Below are positions 10,301 through 22,820 of a stretch of DNA of 64,000 bases, piece by piece. Position 1 is the stretch's first letter, and each line of letters starts with the position of its first letter. The notes under the pieces were generated by a model that ran no database searches, had not been told where the DNA came from, and was given only the letters and a program-made list of their open reading frames with translations. Both the position numbers and the translations under genes were made by a program. Origin of the DNA: Stemphylium vesicarium (taxonomy: Eukaryota; Ascomycota; Dothideomycetes; Pleosporales; Pleosporaceae); contig QXCR01000077.1 of NCBI GenBank assembly GCA_004380135.1, positions 124,001 through 188,000 of the forward strand, in the 5' to 3' direction.

Positions 10301-13300
10301 TCCTGAAGCGAACATGCGGCGAGGGGCATGGGTATCGGATGGGGTATATGCAGTCTTGCCGTGACTGCCTAAAAGTGCAAAGTGCGCTCGTGAGCGAACC
10401 CGTTTTCGACCAGTATTGAGCGCACAGTGACGTTACTGAAATCCTGCTATGGTGCGTAATGCGCAAGTTCACCTTCACCGTCTCGTATCCCATGTACGTG
10501 CGACTGAATTTTCAGTGCCATTCTCCGACCTGCATACAATATTGAGGCAGTGTTGTGAGTCCAGAAACTGTGTAGTACGGGTATACGGTGTTGACTTATG
10601 ACCGAGTGCGTTCGCCTCCTGACTGCAACCATCTTGATGGCAAAGATACTTTACCACGTGGATGCTGATTACCCGGCTGAAAAGCTTTTGTATAGTGTTC
10701 GTTCATTGGAGTTGTGAGTTTGCCCAGGCTGGGCAGATTGTTGAGACTATTGTCTCGCCTGAGTTACCAGTGGTACTCTCTCCACATAATAGAACATGCA
10801 GATGGCCCCTAAAGTCTCTTTAGATCGACGTAAATTGCGGGACAACTAATATATTTCACCATGGTATCTTGCTACCAGTGCCTGTCGACATACTGGGTCG
10901 AGCTGGGCAGAACCAGTGGCTTGAAGGGTTCGCAGAGAAAGAAAAAAGCAATAGGCGTGCAGAACAATGTTACTCGCTTCGTCGCAGTCAGTATGGAAGC
11001 ATATGTTAGTGTCTAATTTTGATTAGGCTTGCCTTCCGCAAATTTTGTAGTCGGAACAAACCGATGGAACTCACTAGGCCTTGTTGTAAAGGGTCGGGTC
11101 CAGGGTTGGGACGATCTATGGTTAATGACCAGACAATGGGTAACCTTTGTGGAGTGATATACGGCGACATGGGGAGCGTTGGACATTCGATTGTTCTGCC
11201 GTCAGTAATAGCACTGTGCCTGACAAGCGAGATCCGAGTGTTGGACGGAGCCTGAGTCAGACTGACTGGAGCAGCCTTGAAAATTCTGGAAAATCAAAAG
11301 GCGCATGCGGTTTTCCCAAGAAAAGCGGCCATGAGAGGGTATTTCGAACGACGGCGGTACGGGCGTATGAAAACAGTTGACCCGTGCCGCCATTCGATCT
11401 CGGACGGTCATCGTTGTCTCGGATCCCGATCACAGGTAGGGCCGAACTTCGCACTTGTACGAAGAGCCGAAACGCGGTATTTCGAACATCACTCGTACGA
11501 ATACAATTTTCCGTGATGAGCGAGCGATCGATCATCGGGACCACTGGAACTTGTATTGGGTTTCGGACTTGTGTAGGTTTGCCAACAGCGTGCTCGAACA
11601 AAAGTCGTGCAGTGATGGTATTGGTGGTAAGCTAGATAGTTCAGTGCACTTCAACGTCATGGCTTAACAATCATCACAACTGACTATCGCCAGGACGCGC
11701 ATGCGAGAGAGTCTCGGCCGCCCTTTGGGTGCCTGAGTGGGGATACCATCAGTCAGTCAGTGATGGAACCGGTGTGCTGGCGCTCAGAGCTGGGGTTCCC
11801 CATCCAAATGTGGATGTGCTGCAAAACGGGAGGATCATGATCGGCAGGTCCTTCACGGTCACGTTACGGATATTACCGTCAGGACAGCCTGAAATATGCA
11901 TATGGCGAGGTCTCAAGGGTGATGCATGCTACAAGGTCGATGTCTTCATGCGCAAAGATGCGCTGAGCAGTGCACCGATCAGGATCGTATGATGACTGGT
12001 GTTATCAAGATCAAGTGTGCCCAACAATCTGTCCATGATGTAGTCTGTTGCTATCGCGTCGGACTGCCCTCTCGGACTCATTGTGAACCCACCTGGAAAT
12101 ATTCTCGTAACTATACCCTGTTCGAGACCTCAACGCGATGCTGCAGAGGCGGCCATCGTGCACTTGAGACGCGCTATGACGTGGGTGCGCATGGTGCAGA
12201 ACTAGTCGTCGAAGCTTTTCAGCCTTATAAAATGTGGTGGGTCCAGGCAAGGACGGCTTTGTGATTCCGCCTCGTTGCTATTCCCGTCTATGAGGCGCTA
12301 TCCGGCGTAGGCTGCGTGGAAAGACATGCAAAGTTCCATCAGTAATCTCTCATCAGAAACAGTAAGCTTGTCTTCGGTCCTGGGAGCTAACAGCAAGTTG
12401 GCCAACTCAGTCGAGCACGTGAATATGTTCTCGTTGACATCATCTCGCGCTGAGGGCAGATGAAGAAGTCTAGACCGTGGCATCTGAAGGGACAACCAAG
12501 GTTGAAATGGCCGTTCGAAGCGGCCGTTTGGAGGTTGGGTTCGGCGACATGGTTGTGAATGGAGGACAAGCGACCGGAAGGCGCACGGTCCGATGCCGAG
12601 CAGCACAAGATGCAAGTGCCGCTAATTTTCGTCCTCAGCGGAATGTGGAAGTTGCCACCAGAACCTTAGGACTTGGCAGCTACTCAGCTACTCATTGCCC
12701 AGGGCATTGTACACGTCGTCCTGAGGCTTAGGGGATGTCGAGAGGAACGGCCCGTGTCAGTTCCATGGAGTACAACAACGGTTGGGCGTGTGTCCTGCGT
12801 GCCGGTCTTGGGTTGAGAGACAGCCCGACTGTCGATGAAGATCGCCGGCCTCCCTTGTTGGTTGAAACTCACCGCTTGGCTGTCGATATTAGACGATGGT
12901 GAGGCGGAGCTCGTGGTTGCTGCTGGCCCAGCACGACAAGAGCACCTAGCAATGTGCTCTGCTCATGAGACGATGCCGCCACGAACTGAATGAGATAAAT
13001 TACCTTGGAGCCAAGATTCCGGTTCCAAAATGTACGGGAGACCTGGCGCATGTGTGCGAAACATTGCTTGATTGTTTCTCCTTGCGCAGCTCGGTACCCC
13101 GGCAAACTCGCAGTCCGCCCAGGGGTGCTCAGGGTTGCCTCGTGGCGCATGTGGCTAGTGTGGAATTGCGAGCAGGGAACGAGTGCGAGAAACGAATACG
13201 CATCGTCTTGGCTCCTCCACCGCCTGATCCCGCCCCGCAGCAACAGCATGAATTTGCACTCATGCTTGCCTTGTCTGCAAAGACGAGTGCCAACGCCGAG

Positions 13301-15956
13301 ATCCTAGCCTCAGGATGCTAACACTATGAGGCGGTAGCTTTGGAAGTGCACAAGATGAGTAAGGCCGTTGACGAGGGCTTGGTAATTGCCTATCAACTTA
13401 ATCAGATCGCCTGCTTGGTACCCCTGTTGTGCCCGAGCTGAGTAAAGCCGCAGTGTTAGACCGTACAAGCGAGTGCGGGTGTCGATCGTACAATCGGTGC
13501 GAAGAATCTCGCTGAAGTAACTGCCTGTTTGGCATGATACTGGTGGCGCGTGGTCGAGGACGAATCAAGTCTTTTGCACCAACTCTTGAGACGCCAAGTA
13601 GCACATACATTATATCAGCGGCATATGTTTGGGTTGAGTTGGGCGGGAAGAGCGTCCCTTGCCTGATGTAGCAAGGAAGACCGTAGCTGCCAACCAGCGG
13701 AGGGACGCATATTGGAGCACGGGAAGCAAGTGACATGGCAAGCTGTTCGTGCTGGCATCCGTATACAATCGCTGTCAATTGGCTAGCCTTCTCTAGAGAC
13801 CAATCCACAAGGTGCTTGCCATGGTCCCACTCTCGCCCTCTCCGTCTTTTGGGCTTTCCATATGCTATTAGCTCGACGACTCGAGTTTCCTGCTATGAAT
13901 TTGCCGTCCAGAACCCTGGCGTGCTCGAGAACCATATTATCCACAGACGGGACGTAGGTCTGACATGATCGCTCCTCCCAGCCCCGCATTCGTCAACGCA
14001 AAAGCCAAGCAGGAGAGTGCCAGACAAACCGCCGAAGGCAACCGCTTGGTGGGAAACATGCCAAAGGTGCAAGCACACTGCATGCTGGGGTATTGCGGCC
14101 GATGCGGGTTGGCATTTACTTGAATGTCATCAGACGGCATGCTCGCAATTGCCCTACGAGGTGAAGAGGAAGTCGTTCATCGCTGATATACCCTTCGCAC
14201 GCGCTGACGCTAGTTACGCTTGAAACATGAAGGATACCACACACGCTTCATGGGCACGATGAGCGTTATTCGCGACGTATTTGGGTGGACGGCTAATCTG
14301 CAGCGTAGGCGTCGTATAGGCACCTCCAATCTTGACGAATACGTCCTTCGCAAGCTTGTACAAAAGCAATCTTCTCAGCCACCCCTCCTGACGACGCTTT
14401 GTGTGGGTCGCCGAACTGCAAATCTCCCAGGCAAGATAGTGTATGCCTTGCCAATAGTTTGTGCGGGAACATTCGAGGGTAAAAGGCCTCCCATTGTAAC
14501 TAGATGCATACATTGACGCGGGGTTGTGAGTTCAATTTGGCTGTGGCTGAGGCATTTGTGAGGAAGCTAGCAAAGTGTTGCGACGACGAGGTATTAGATA
14601 CGACGCGCATGTGTCTCAAACATGCTGCGCGGTACCAACGCCGATAGGTGCTGAAGGACACGACGCGACGCGACGGGCGACAGCTTTCGTGATGCCGTTG
14701 GCAATATGGAAGAGGACAGTAGCGCCCCCGCTTTGAGGCATCTGTGGCTGGAGCGCAGTCAGACGCAAGCTGTTGTCAGCAACTCTAGACGATGCAGCCG
14801 GCTGAATATAGCTTCGCTGACAATGACAGCGACATAGGCTTCCCGCATGGCGCTTGCTATCAGAAGCTTCTGGGATCGGTTGTACCTCAGCGCGGTCAAT
14901 GGGTTAGTTGACTTTCTGCTCAACGGCCGAAGACGGGACAACATGTGTCTTCACATGAATTGCTCCTGCCACCCTAGAGATATGTGCTCATTGCATCTCG
15001 CATCGGTCGTCTTCGAATCGGACGTTCCGCTTGCGAGAAACCGAGAGCCATTTTCCAACATCCGAAGGAGCGGCCTTTCATCAAAGGTAGATCGTTCGGC
15101 TGTCAAACCGTCACCCAGCCATGCCTGCGCTCGGCCGAAGCTTAAGCACGTGTAGCAACGGTGGGAAGAAGGTTGTTCAGGATGCGCCATCATGATGACA
15201 GACGCGTGAGGAGCACATGGTCGAGACTTTGGTGATGACCTCGGAAATGATCCCATCAAGGGAGAGTCGGTAGTTCTCAGAGACATGGGAGGAGTTTTGT
15301 CCGAATACTTTTGGTCGTGGATGTGGTGTTGCCGGTAGCCGAGGAGTGCGATCTGGAGAGCATTTCGAGCTTGGTTACGCCCGCGTATTCGCCGAACAAA
15401 CGTCACCTGTTCTCCTGCGGACGAGCAGCGACACGAGCGGATTTTTCTCCATCGCAGTTTCCCTGGGCCTACGGTCACGGTCCGCTTGTTGGCCGACTCC
15501 GCGCTTTCGCTTTGTCAGTCCTCCGGCGAACTGAGCCCAGTCCTTGTAAGGTTGGCGCCCTGCACCAAGCCAAGAATCCTTGCATGTCGACTAATGTAAT
15601 CCAACGTGCGTGCGCCGATTGATGATGTGTAAAGAGACAGGGGTGCTAGTGCCCAGGGTCGGCGTATTTCATAATTACAGTTTCATTACTGAGCTTTTGC
15701 ATTGCATGGCGCAAAGTTAACGCCGAACGTCCGCCTGGACTATCCTCTGACGTGAAAAGATATAATGCTTTGCTACCCACTGGAGGCTTCGTCCTTATTT
15801 AGGGCCTTAATCTTCCACTTCCATCTTCTGGCAAAGTGTACTCGATTACTCTATCCTATCCACGAATAACTGTCTTCGACAATCATCATCATCATCATCT
15901 CCACACCACCACCATACTATCTGCTTCTAACTTCGTCGCACCCCAAACCGACCCAC
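7386..15956. other. 8.5-kb gene-poor region
   Basis: I find no ORF here with recognisable domains, sensible splice structure or coding-like composition. The ORFs are short, overlapping and use many non-ATG starts. Base composition looks balanced rather than strongly AT-rich, so it is not an obvious RIP-mutated island. I see no long terminal repeats, transposase or reverse-transcriptase motifs, nor tRNA or 5S rRNA. Some segments (about 8550-8700) are strongly purine-rich on the plus strand, meaning CT-rich on the minus strand, like fungal promoters. The last 300 bp, with an ATC microsatellite at 15882-15899, are the leader of the next gene. Confidence 0.55.
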
Positions 15957-16969
15957 ATGTCACCTCACAGATCAGACTCGATGGAGGCACAAGATAACAT
16001 CCGAAAGCGGGTGTGCAAAGCATGCGACCGTTGTCGTCTAAAGAAGTCCAAGGTATGTGCGACTCCAGAGATACGCAGCAAACATCCAACTAACCTGATT
16101 AGTGCGATGGGTCCAGCCCCTGCAGTCGGTGTAAGGCTGACAACGCGATTTGCGTTTTTGGAGAGCGAAAGAAGTCGCAAGACAAGGTCTACCCTAAAGG
16201 GTATGTTATCACGCAACACGTTGGCTATTCCCACGCTAACCAACGCAGATATGTCGAGATGCTTGAACAGCAACAAACTCAATTGGTCGCTGGTCTCCGT
16301 GAACTCTACAGCCGCTTGCAACGAGGCGAAAGCTGGCCAGGGCAACCATTACAGGAAACAGCAGGTGGCCACCCTTTGACACATGACATTCTCGAACGTC
16401 TGGACCTTCTACATGCTTCGGGCGAGAGCACCACCCATTACGAGGGATTCGAGGAAGATTGCAGCCGCATGCAACAAAGACTGCTCGACGGAGGCGCTCC
16501 TTTTACACGGAGAAGAGCTTCCATCAGCTCAGAATCTGACCACGGCCATGCTTCGTCAAACTCTTCCTACAACGGAACGCCGACTACTAGATCATTCGCC
16601 TACGAAAGCCCATTTGCTCGCAACAACGCACCACCAACCCCACCGATGAACAGCCCATTTCCCCGACAATCGCAAGTAATCTCGCCAGTAAAGCAAGAAC
16701 CAGCCATGGCTTCGCCTCCATTCATGGGTAGCAATGTAATGGACCCTTCAGCACTGTCGCGGGCGCCATGGATGAACGATTCAATGATGATGGACGACAC
16801 GATCGACTTCAGCAAGCCCATGTATGGATTCGACAACTTCGGCGCGTACGATCAAAACATGATGGTAGACACCGTTGCGATAAGCCCAAATGATCCAATG
16901 ATGCCAGACTGGAATACTCATAACGACCTGGACTTCAGCAGTTTCATCCAAAATCCAGTCGGTGCATGA
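15957..16969 (+). CDS. Zn(II)2Cys6 transcription factor
   Basis: A fungal binuclear zinc-cluster regulator of about 304 aa that acts in the nucleus. Exons are 15957-16052, 16103-16200 and 16249-16969, with GTATGT donors in both introns and phases 0 and 2. The zinc cluster is split by intron 1. After splicing, Cys23, 26, 33, 39, 42 and 49 form CX2CX6CX5CX2CX6C. Directly after it comes the linker KKSQDKVYPKGYVEMLE and a short coiled segment, a combination I associate with the Neurospora Fluffy-like group of small regulators. The rest is Ser/Pro/Met-rich, with an acidic, aromatic C-terminus (MMMDDTIDF, DLDFSSF) resembling an activation domain. There is no large fungal-specific TF domain. Targets are unknown. 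A second in-frame ATG at 15981 is possible. Confidence 0.88.
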
Positions 16970-17936
16970 TCATTGGCCCGGACTTATCTCCGCTTCCTCC
17001 TTCCGTCTCCTTGTTTAGCGTTCTAGCGTTCTGGGATACCTCTCATTCCTTCACGGCGTTTGGTTCGGCCATGATTATCGGCGTTAAACCGGTCGGGCTC
17101 CAATGATCTCCTGGCAAATTCCTTTTTCAACATGTACAACCATCGTTTCGACGCTTCACTATGACGTAAACCACTGCATCGGGCAGAGCTGCAACGCGAC
17201 TCCGCGGATCGGCACTTTTTTTAATTCTTCGGAAACGAGCAGAATGAGAAGGTCGGGGGCAACTCTGTACATGGTGTCGTAAATATTAATTGTACCATAT
17301 TCAACGATGATGTTATCTGAATCACCCGGCTTTCGGAAAATCTTCTGTGCGCACTACGATCCTTGATTACTAATTTCGGGCTGCGGGCAGATTGCGCGAC
17401 CGACCCACGTATCCACCGTATTCGTTCGTACTGGCACACGTTCACGCGACGAAGCGATCGGAATCTCTATGCGGCATTCCGCCCGACGCGACGGTTGAGT
17501 ACTTGCGAGCGGACTACAGCCGTGGTGAATGACGGCAGAAAGGATGTCCACGCTTGCTCCACATCCTCATTAGGCTAATAAATCGACGCATACGTACCTA
17601 TCTAAGGACTGCATTGCGCCCATTTTCTTTTCGAGCATATACAAGGATCAAAGTCATCACTGAGCAGAGCTGATCGTCTCCTCTCCCATCAAGAAATACT
17701 AGACCAGTACGCATACAAGCATTCAGCTGAGGTGAGTAGAGGACCTGCCGCAGCCCCGCGTTTGGAGACTTACCCCTCATTCACCGCACCACACATCACG
17801 AGGTTTTGCGAACGATAATACTCGTTGACCATATCCAAACGTTCAAGCTAATCAGGCGATGCAGATCAGGCACATCAGACCGTATCCACTACAAGTCTCA
17901 CTACCAAGGTAGCTCAGTCACATTGTCGATTGCGCC
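16970..17936. other. Intergenic region between co-oriented genes
   Basis: About 970 bp: the 3' UTR of the zinc-cluster gene and the promoter of the epimerase. No convincing ORF or RNA gene is seen. Confidence 0.5.
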
Positions 17937-18991
17937 ATGTCTTCAGCCAAGGCGTTTACCTTCTTGCCACTAGGCGCCATCATCCAGAAGTTCAATGTTA
18001 ACGGAAAGAACATTGTACAAGGGTTTTCGTCTGCTGAGCTGTACAAGCAATACAATGCTCCATTCTTTGGCGAGACTATTGGTCGTGTCGCCAACCGCAT
18101 TTCCAAGGGGAGGATCAATGACCTAAACGGGAAGTCGTACCAACTACCAGTCAACAACGGTCCCAACTCTCTCCATGGCGGAAACCTGGGCTTTGGAAAA
18201 CGGGAATTCGAAGGTCCCACCACAGTCGACCGCAATGGCAAGGAGGCCACCTTGTTCAAGTATCTAAGCAAAGACGGCGAGGAAGGCTACCCTGGTACTG
18301 TGGAGGTACGCGTGTGGTACATTCAAGGGAAGGAGCAAGTCAACGGTGTCCAACAAGAGGTCTTGCATATTGAGTTTGAGGCTGAACTCGTTGGTGATGA
18401 AGTTGAGGAGACCGCCATCAACATGACCAACCACAGGCAAGTGCTCGTAGAGCCCCGCATATGGACTATTGGGCTAAAGATATGCAAAGCTATTTCAACT
18501 TGACCGAAGGGCCTACCATCGCCGGCACAGAGGTCACGCTTCTCACGAACAAGTACCAAGTTGTCGACGATGGAGGCATACCCACCGGGCCTATCGTGGA
18601 ATACCCTGGTGTCAGCGCTCAGAAAACGTTTACTCTTGGCGAGAAGGAGCCCGACATCGACGACTGCTTCATTGCCAACACCGATCCTAGCAGCATCCCA
18701 ATAGACACCCGGTCTTCGCCTTTGCAAAAGCTCGCATCATTCTATCATCCGGAAAGCAAGATTCACCTCGAAATCCACTCGACTGAGCCGGCATTCCAGT
18801 TCTACACAGGCAAGTACATCGACGTACCTGCAGCCGGTGATGCGCCTGCTCGAGGTGCGCGTTCCGGCTTCTGTGTTGAACCCAGTCGCTACGTGAACGC
18901 TATCAACGTTCCTGAGTACAAGTCTATGATGGTACTCAAGAAAGGTGAGAAGTACGGTACTAAGATTGTGTACCGCGGTTGGCACGCATGA
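17937..18991 (+). CDS. Aldose 1-epimerase (mutarotase)
   Basis: Interconverts alpha and beta anomers of hexoses such as galactose and glucose, in the cytosol. The spliced protein is about 333 aa, typical for the galactose mutarotase family. Exon 1 is 17937-18436 and exon 2 is 18490-18991. Family landmarks are GETIGRVANRI near residues 45-55, NSLHGGNLGFGKREF with catalytic-type His80, TNHSYFNLT with His166 (formed across the splice junction), and SGFCVEPSRY with the catalytic Glu about 297. The 53-nt intron begins GCAAGT and ends AAG: a GC-AG intron with an otherwise ideal donor. No GT donor would recover NHSYFNL. It does not sit in a GAL cluster here. Confidence 0.92.
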
Positions 18992-19383
18992 GCACTTCTG
19001 CGTCCTCGAGCGTAGAATGTGTACTCATCAGAGTATAGCTGGCGCTGAGTCACAACAAAAGGCTTGGCCATTGGTGACAGTCCCAATTTGAATAGACCAA
19101 CTTTCAACCACGGCCTTTCTGCTTCCAGGATGCTAGATATCGTAACATATTCCTTTACTCCTCATCTCACATTTGATTTCTTCTCTGCTTAGCATCTTCG
19201 GCCTGTGTGCCCGTTGCGTTTCGCGTTTTTGACGGCGTGTCGACGTTCATCCAATACACCCAACGGTCCCGAGGTCCTGTAGCTCTCCCCTGGTCAACTA
19301 GCTGGTTTGAAGTCCCGACGCCAACCAAACTTTGCAGTCTTCGGTCGGCAATCCCCGCATGAACAGCTAGATGTCTAGACCTC

Positions 19384-19689
19384 ATGCTGCCTCAGAACTT
19401 GATCCACCCGACGACGTCACACCTAGCGTTTTCGCGGCCACTTACCGTGAAGCCTAACAGCCACCAAGGGGCGGACGCTTTCATTGCCGCTCATCCGTCC
19501 AGCTTCGTTGCCGGCCACAAACTTAATCCAGACCTCACACATTTGTCTTGGCTCGAGCCCAGCCCCCAAAAGATGGACGTACTACTAGGTATTGAGCGAA
19601 GGGAGTATCCTACCATGACTGAATACACTACACAGCAAGTTCTTGATGTAATCGGCCAAGCGTCGACACAGGTTGCCAACGCAGATTAG
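19384..19689 (+). CDS. Possible small hypothetical protein (101 aa)
   Basis: An ATG-initiated ORF in a gene-poor stretch. It has no signal peptide, membrane segment or motif that I recognise. The second half, ending in TTQQVLDVIGQASTQ, looks mildly protein-like, but an overlapping minus-strand ORF is equally open. It may be a relic of a larger gene or a chance ORF. Confidence 0.15.
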   Translation: MLPQNLIHPTTSHLAFSRPLTVKPNSHQGADAFIAAHPSSFVAGHKLNPDLTHLSWLEPSPQKMDVLLGIERREYPTMTEYTTQQVLDVIGQASTQVANAD

Positions 19690-21728
19690 GATGAAGTCGC
19701 TACCCGACATTTGCCCAGCATCTTACTCGAAACACGGCAGTATCCCCTCACGAGGCTGTAGCGTAATATATCTGGCTTCGTGGCTTTTGACGTCAAGCGC
19801 CAGATGCCGATCCTATTAGATACTCTGGAGTCTTCTCCGCGCTTCGCCATCGTCTGGATTTCCCTCCAACGTATCACACTGCAACCTCGATCGTGGCACG
19901 CGTCTGTTGGACCGAATACCCGTGATGCATCCGTGGCCATATTTAGGCATGCACAAGTTTCTGGTACCTGTGTAGTAAACTGAGAATCATACAGTGCATG
20001 TGCTTCTGATGAAGTGTGGTCCGACGTCATCGTCAACCACTGATCCAACCCTCAACGAGTGTGCCAAGCCTTCTTCCAGTGGTTCTGTGTAGCACATGTA
20101 CAATACTAAGTAGAGTTTTTGTGAGGTTTGTGGCAAGCTACACATTTTCTCCCCATGATCAAACACACCTGCGACAATTTTGTTGTGGAGAAGGCTTGGC
20201 TAAGTGGCTGAGAGGGGAGTAGCCTGAGAGCCACCTCCTCCCCGCTGCGCATCGCCTCTCGGTACCAAAGAATTGGGATCTTTCACAGCCCAGCCTTTTG
20301 CTGACAAGCCCTTGCGCAGACACAACCCATTTAAGCTCACGAACGCGTATACACATTCTGAACGCCGTCCATTATCGCCGAAAAGATTTCATTTATCCCC
20401 TACTGTTTTCGGAGATAAGTCATTCGGTCAGGCCATCACATGTGCAAGCAAGTCGCTGACAGCTGCGCCTTATCACCCACTAGCAAGGCTGCATATCACA
20501 TTACTCGCAGTCTCCAATCCAACGTCAATGTTACCGAACGGAAGCCAGACAGCGGCATCTAATCCTTGGGCTCGACACACCTTCTCTGCTCAGGTCACGG
20601 CAGATCCAATTTTTTAGTTTTCGATACAACCCCAACATGTGCTAAAGAGGACGCAAGCTCCGTCGCTAGCCAAGAACAACGTAGAAGAAAAGCAAGCCAC
20701 GCGGCTAACCAGACGGCTACCATTGCAATTTGGTACACCTTCTCCAGTTCTGTATTCTGCCGATCTCATTGCCGGGCGGCATGGGATTTTGTTTTGGTCG
20801 CGAGCGCATAGAGATGGTTTGCAGATCCTGAGGGTCTGGTAGTCATGGCTGATGAGAGGAAGAGCCTCCACATACCTAGCCATCGACGACACGGCGTCCC
20901 GAGCCCCAACAACATCCACCCAGAAAATTTTGCAATCACTACACACATTGCACACCGATACTCGACATGTGCCCAAGTAATCCACAGAAGCACACCTTAC
21001 ATGCATAACCTCTCGATCCCGATCAAGAGTAGACAATTCGCATACCGTTAGGTTGGAAATCCTCTCGGATCATGCCGAAGCCGCGAGAGCGAGACTAAAG
21101 CCACACTGCTCCATCAGCGCGAGCACCGAGTAGTGAAGAGAAAAACTTGGAATCTTGGATCAAACCCCTTAGCCACAGCTAACACTGATTTCCAATAAAA
21201 CCTCATACCCAATACGCATACACATGGTCGCAAATAAAACAGCGCAACGCTACCAAACCACCATAGTGCCCAACGCTACCGAAGAAAGCGCCCCCTTTCT
21301 GTAGGTATCCTATCGTTCTCGTTTCGACCTACTGAGAAGAGGCAAAAAACCTGTTTCGAGCGAAAGAGAAGAAAAAAAAGAGGCGCATTTCCGCTTACAC
21401 GCCAGAATGGTGAGTATGCTCGATTTGTCTATCTCCCGAAATGTTTCGGGTGGGCATTTTGCGCTGATTGCGATGCCTTCGGATACCGGCACGCACGGTT
21501 CCGGTGCAGTAGTCCCGGCCCACTACAACAGGTCTGGACTGGGGATTTATAGCATGACGTCGACGATCGCGAGGGCTGGTGTCTCTCTGTCTGTGTGTGG
21601 GCGATGTGCTGTAAGTTTTTTACGATGGGGGAAGAGGTAAGTGGGTGGGTTGGGCGATTGGGTCAAGCCGTGCTGGCGTGAACAGGTTTTGCTTTTCCAC
21701 GTGGGTTGGGGAAAGCCCGCGATGGCTC

Positions 21729-21779
21729 GGGGGGGGGGGGGGGGGCAAAATTTTTTTTTCCTTTTTTTTTTTTTCCTTT
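21729..21779 (+). repeat. Poly-G(17) followed by A4/T9/T13 homopolymer tract
   Basis: Seventeen consecutive G are followed after CAAAA by nine T, CC and thirteen T. Such a tract is prone to slippage in replication and in sequencing, so its true length is uncertain. Confidence 0.9.
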
Positions 21780-22820
21780 CTTCTTTCTTCTTTGTACTCC
21801 GGTTTTGCTGTTGTCGAATGTCTGGCTGGTGGCAGGGTTTTTGTTACTGGGTGGTGCGGCTGTATGGTCATATCATAGTACTTAGGGACGCGATGGTACT
21901 GCGGGCGGGAAGAAGCAAGATAACTCGTGGGAGTTTTGAAAGACATGAGGCGGTTACGTGAAGCGAGGATGAGGTTGATATCCGATTTATCGGCTCTTAT
22001 CTAATGTCACATAAGCCATCTTGTCACACTCTTGGGGTCAGGTGTGATCAATAAACCCCCATGCCTGAACGCTCCTTCCATGACCTATCACCTCCTTCCT
22101 ACCATGGAGAACAGCTGTACACATGCACGATTGTTTGGTACTGGGAAAGAGCAGCCACGGAGCGTGACTTACCTCCGCAGCAGATCGCACCTGCAACGTC
22201 TATCAGAGATCCTCATCCCGCATGCGATCACGATCTTCTACTTATCATGCCTTGCTATGAAATAATGCTAAAAGCAAATTAGGGAGCATTCTATTGAGTA
22301 AGAAGACCATACAAGAGCTACATCGACATTGCACCTAGTGTTACATGAAGCAAATAGGAAGATACTCACTGTAACCACATCATTCTGACTCTGACGTTTC
22401 AAATGTTGCCTGCTTTACAGAAACACTGTAGTCTACTGCTGTCATTACAATGGCAAAGAGGAGCTGCACAGAAGATGCCAGAAGCTAGTCCTGTATCACC
22501 TGCTTCGAGGTGCATTGCACCGCAGGAACGAGTACCATCCACTCTTTCAGTGCCAACAAGGAAGTACGTAAAATTCTGATGGATTGTTGTAATAAGTTGT
22601 AATGTATTTCTTCAAGGGCAAAAGCAAAAGCTACCTTTTATAGACTACCATGTTTGATATACTGTTCAACAATGCTCACCTAGAATCAGGTCTATTCGCA
22701 GACGTCCAATAAATGCTCCAATACACCTTCGCTATGCAGTAGGTAATCTCCATGTAAAACAGGGCAAGGTCTCATGGTTCGATATGTGATGATGCTGTCC
22801 CCTGTTGAGCAGTGCCATGG

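Larger units (their letters stand above)
18992..22820. other. 3.8-kb region without a convincing gene
   Basis: It lies between the epimerase and the convergent Sst2 gene. One short ORF (19384-19689) is listed separately with low confidence. A homopolymer tract lies at 21729-21779. The rest shows overlapping short ORFs without motifs and no recognisable transposon ends. Confidence 0.5.

Noticed and set aside
14951..15478. 175-aa minus-strand ORF in the gene-poor block
   Set aside because: Composition is rich in Arg, Ser, Pro and Cys without any motif. Equally long ORFs occur in other frames nearby. It looks like chance.
9700..15600. RIP-mutated transposon island
   Set aside because: The segment is not visibly AT-rich and keeps many CpG and GC-rich words. 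No TE motif is found by eye; a RIP index would be needed to be sure.
20180..20275. tRNA-Ser-like stretch (GGCTAAGTGGCTGAGAGGGG...)
   Set aside because: It has a D-arm-like look but no T-loop TTCRA with a matching stem and no closing acceptor stem.
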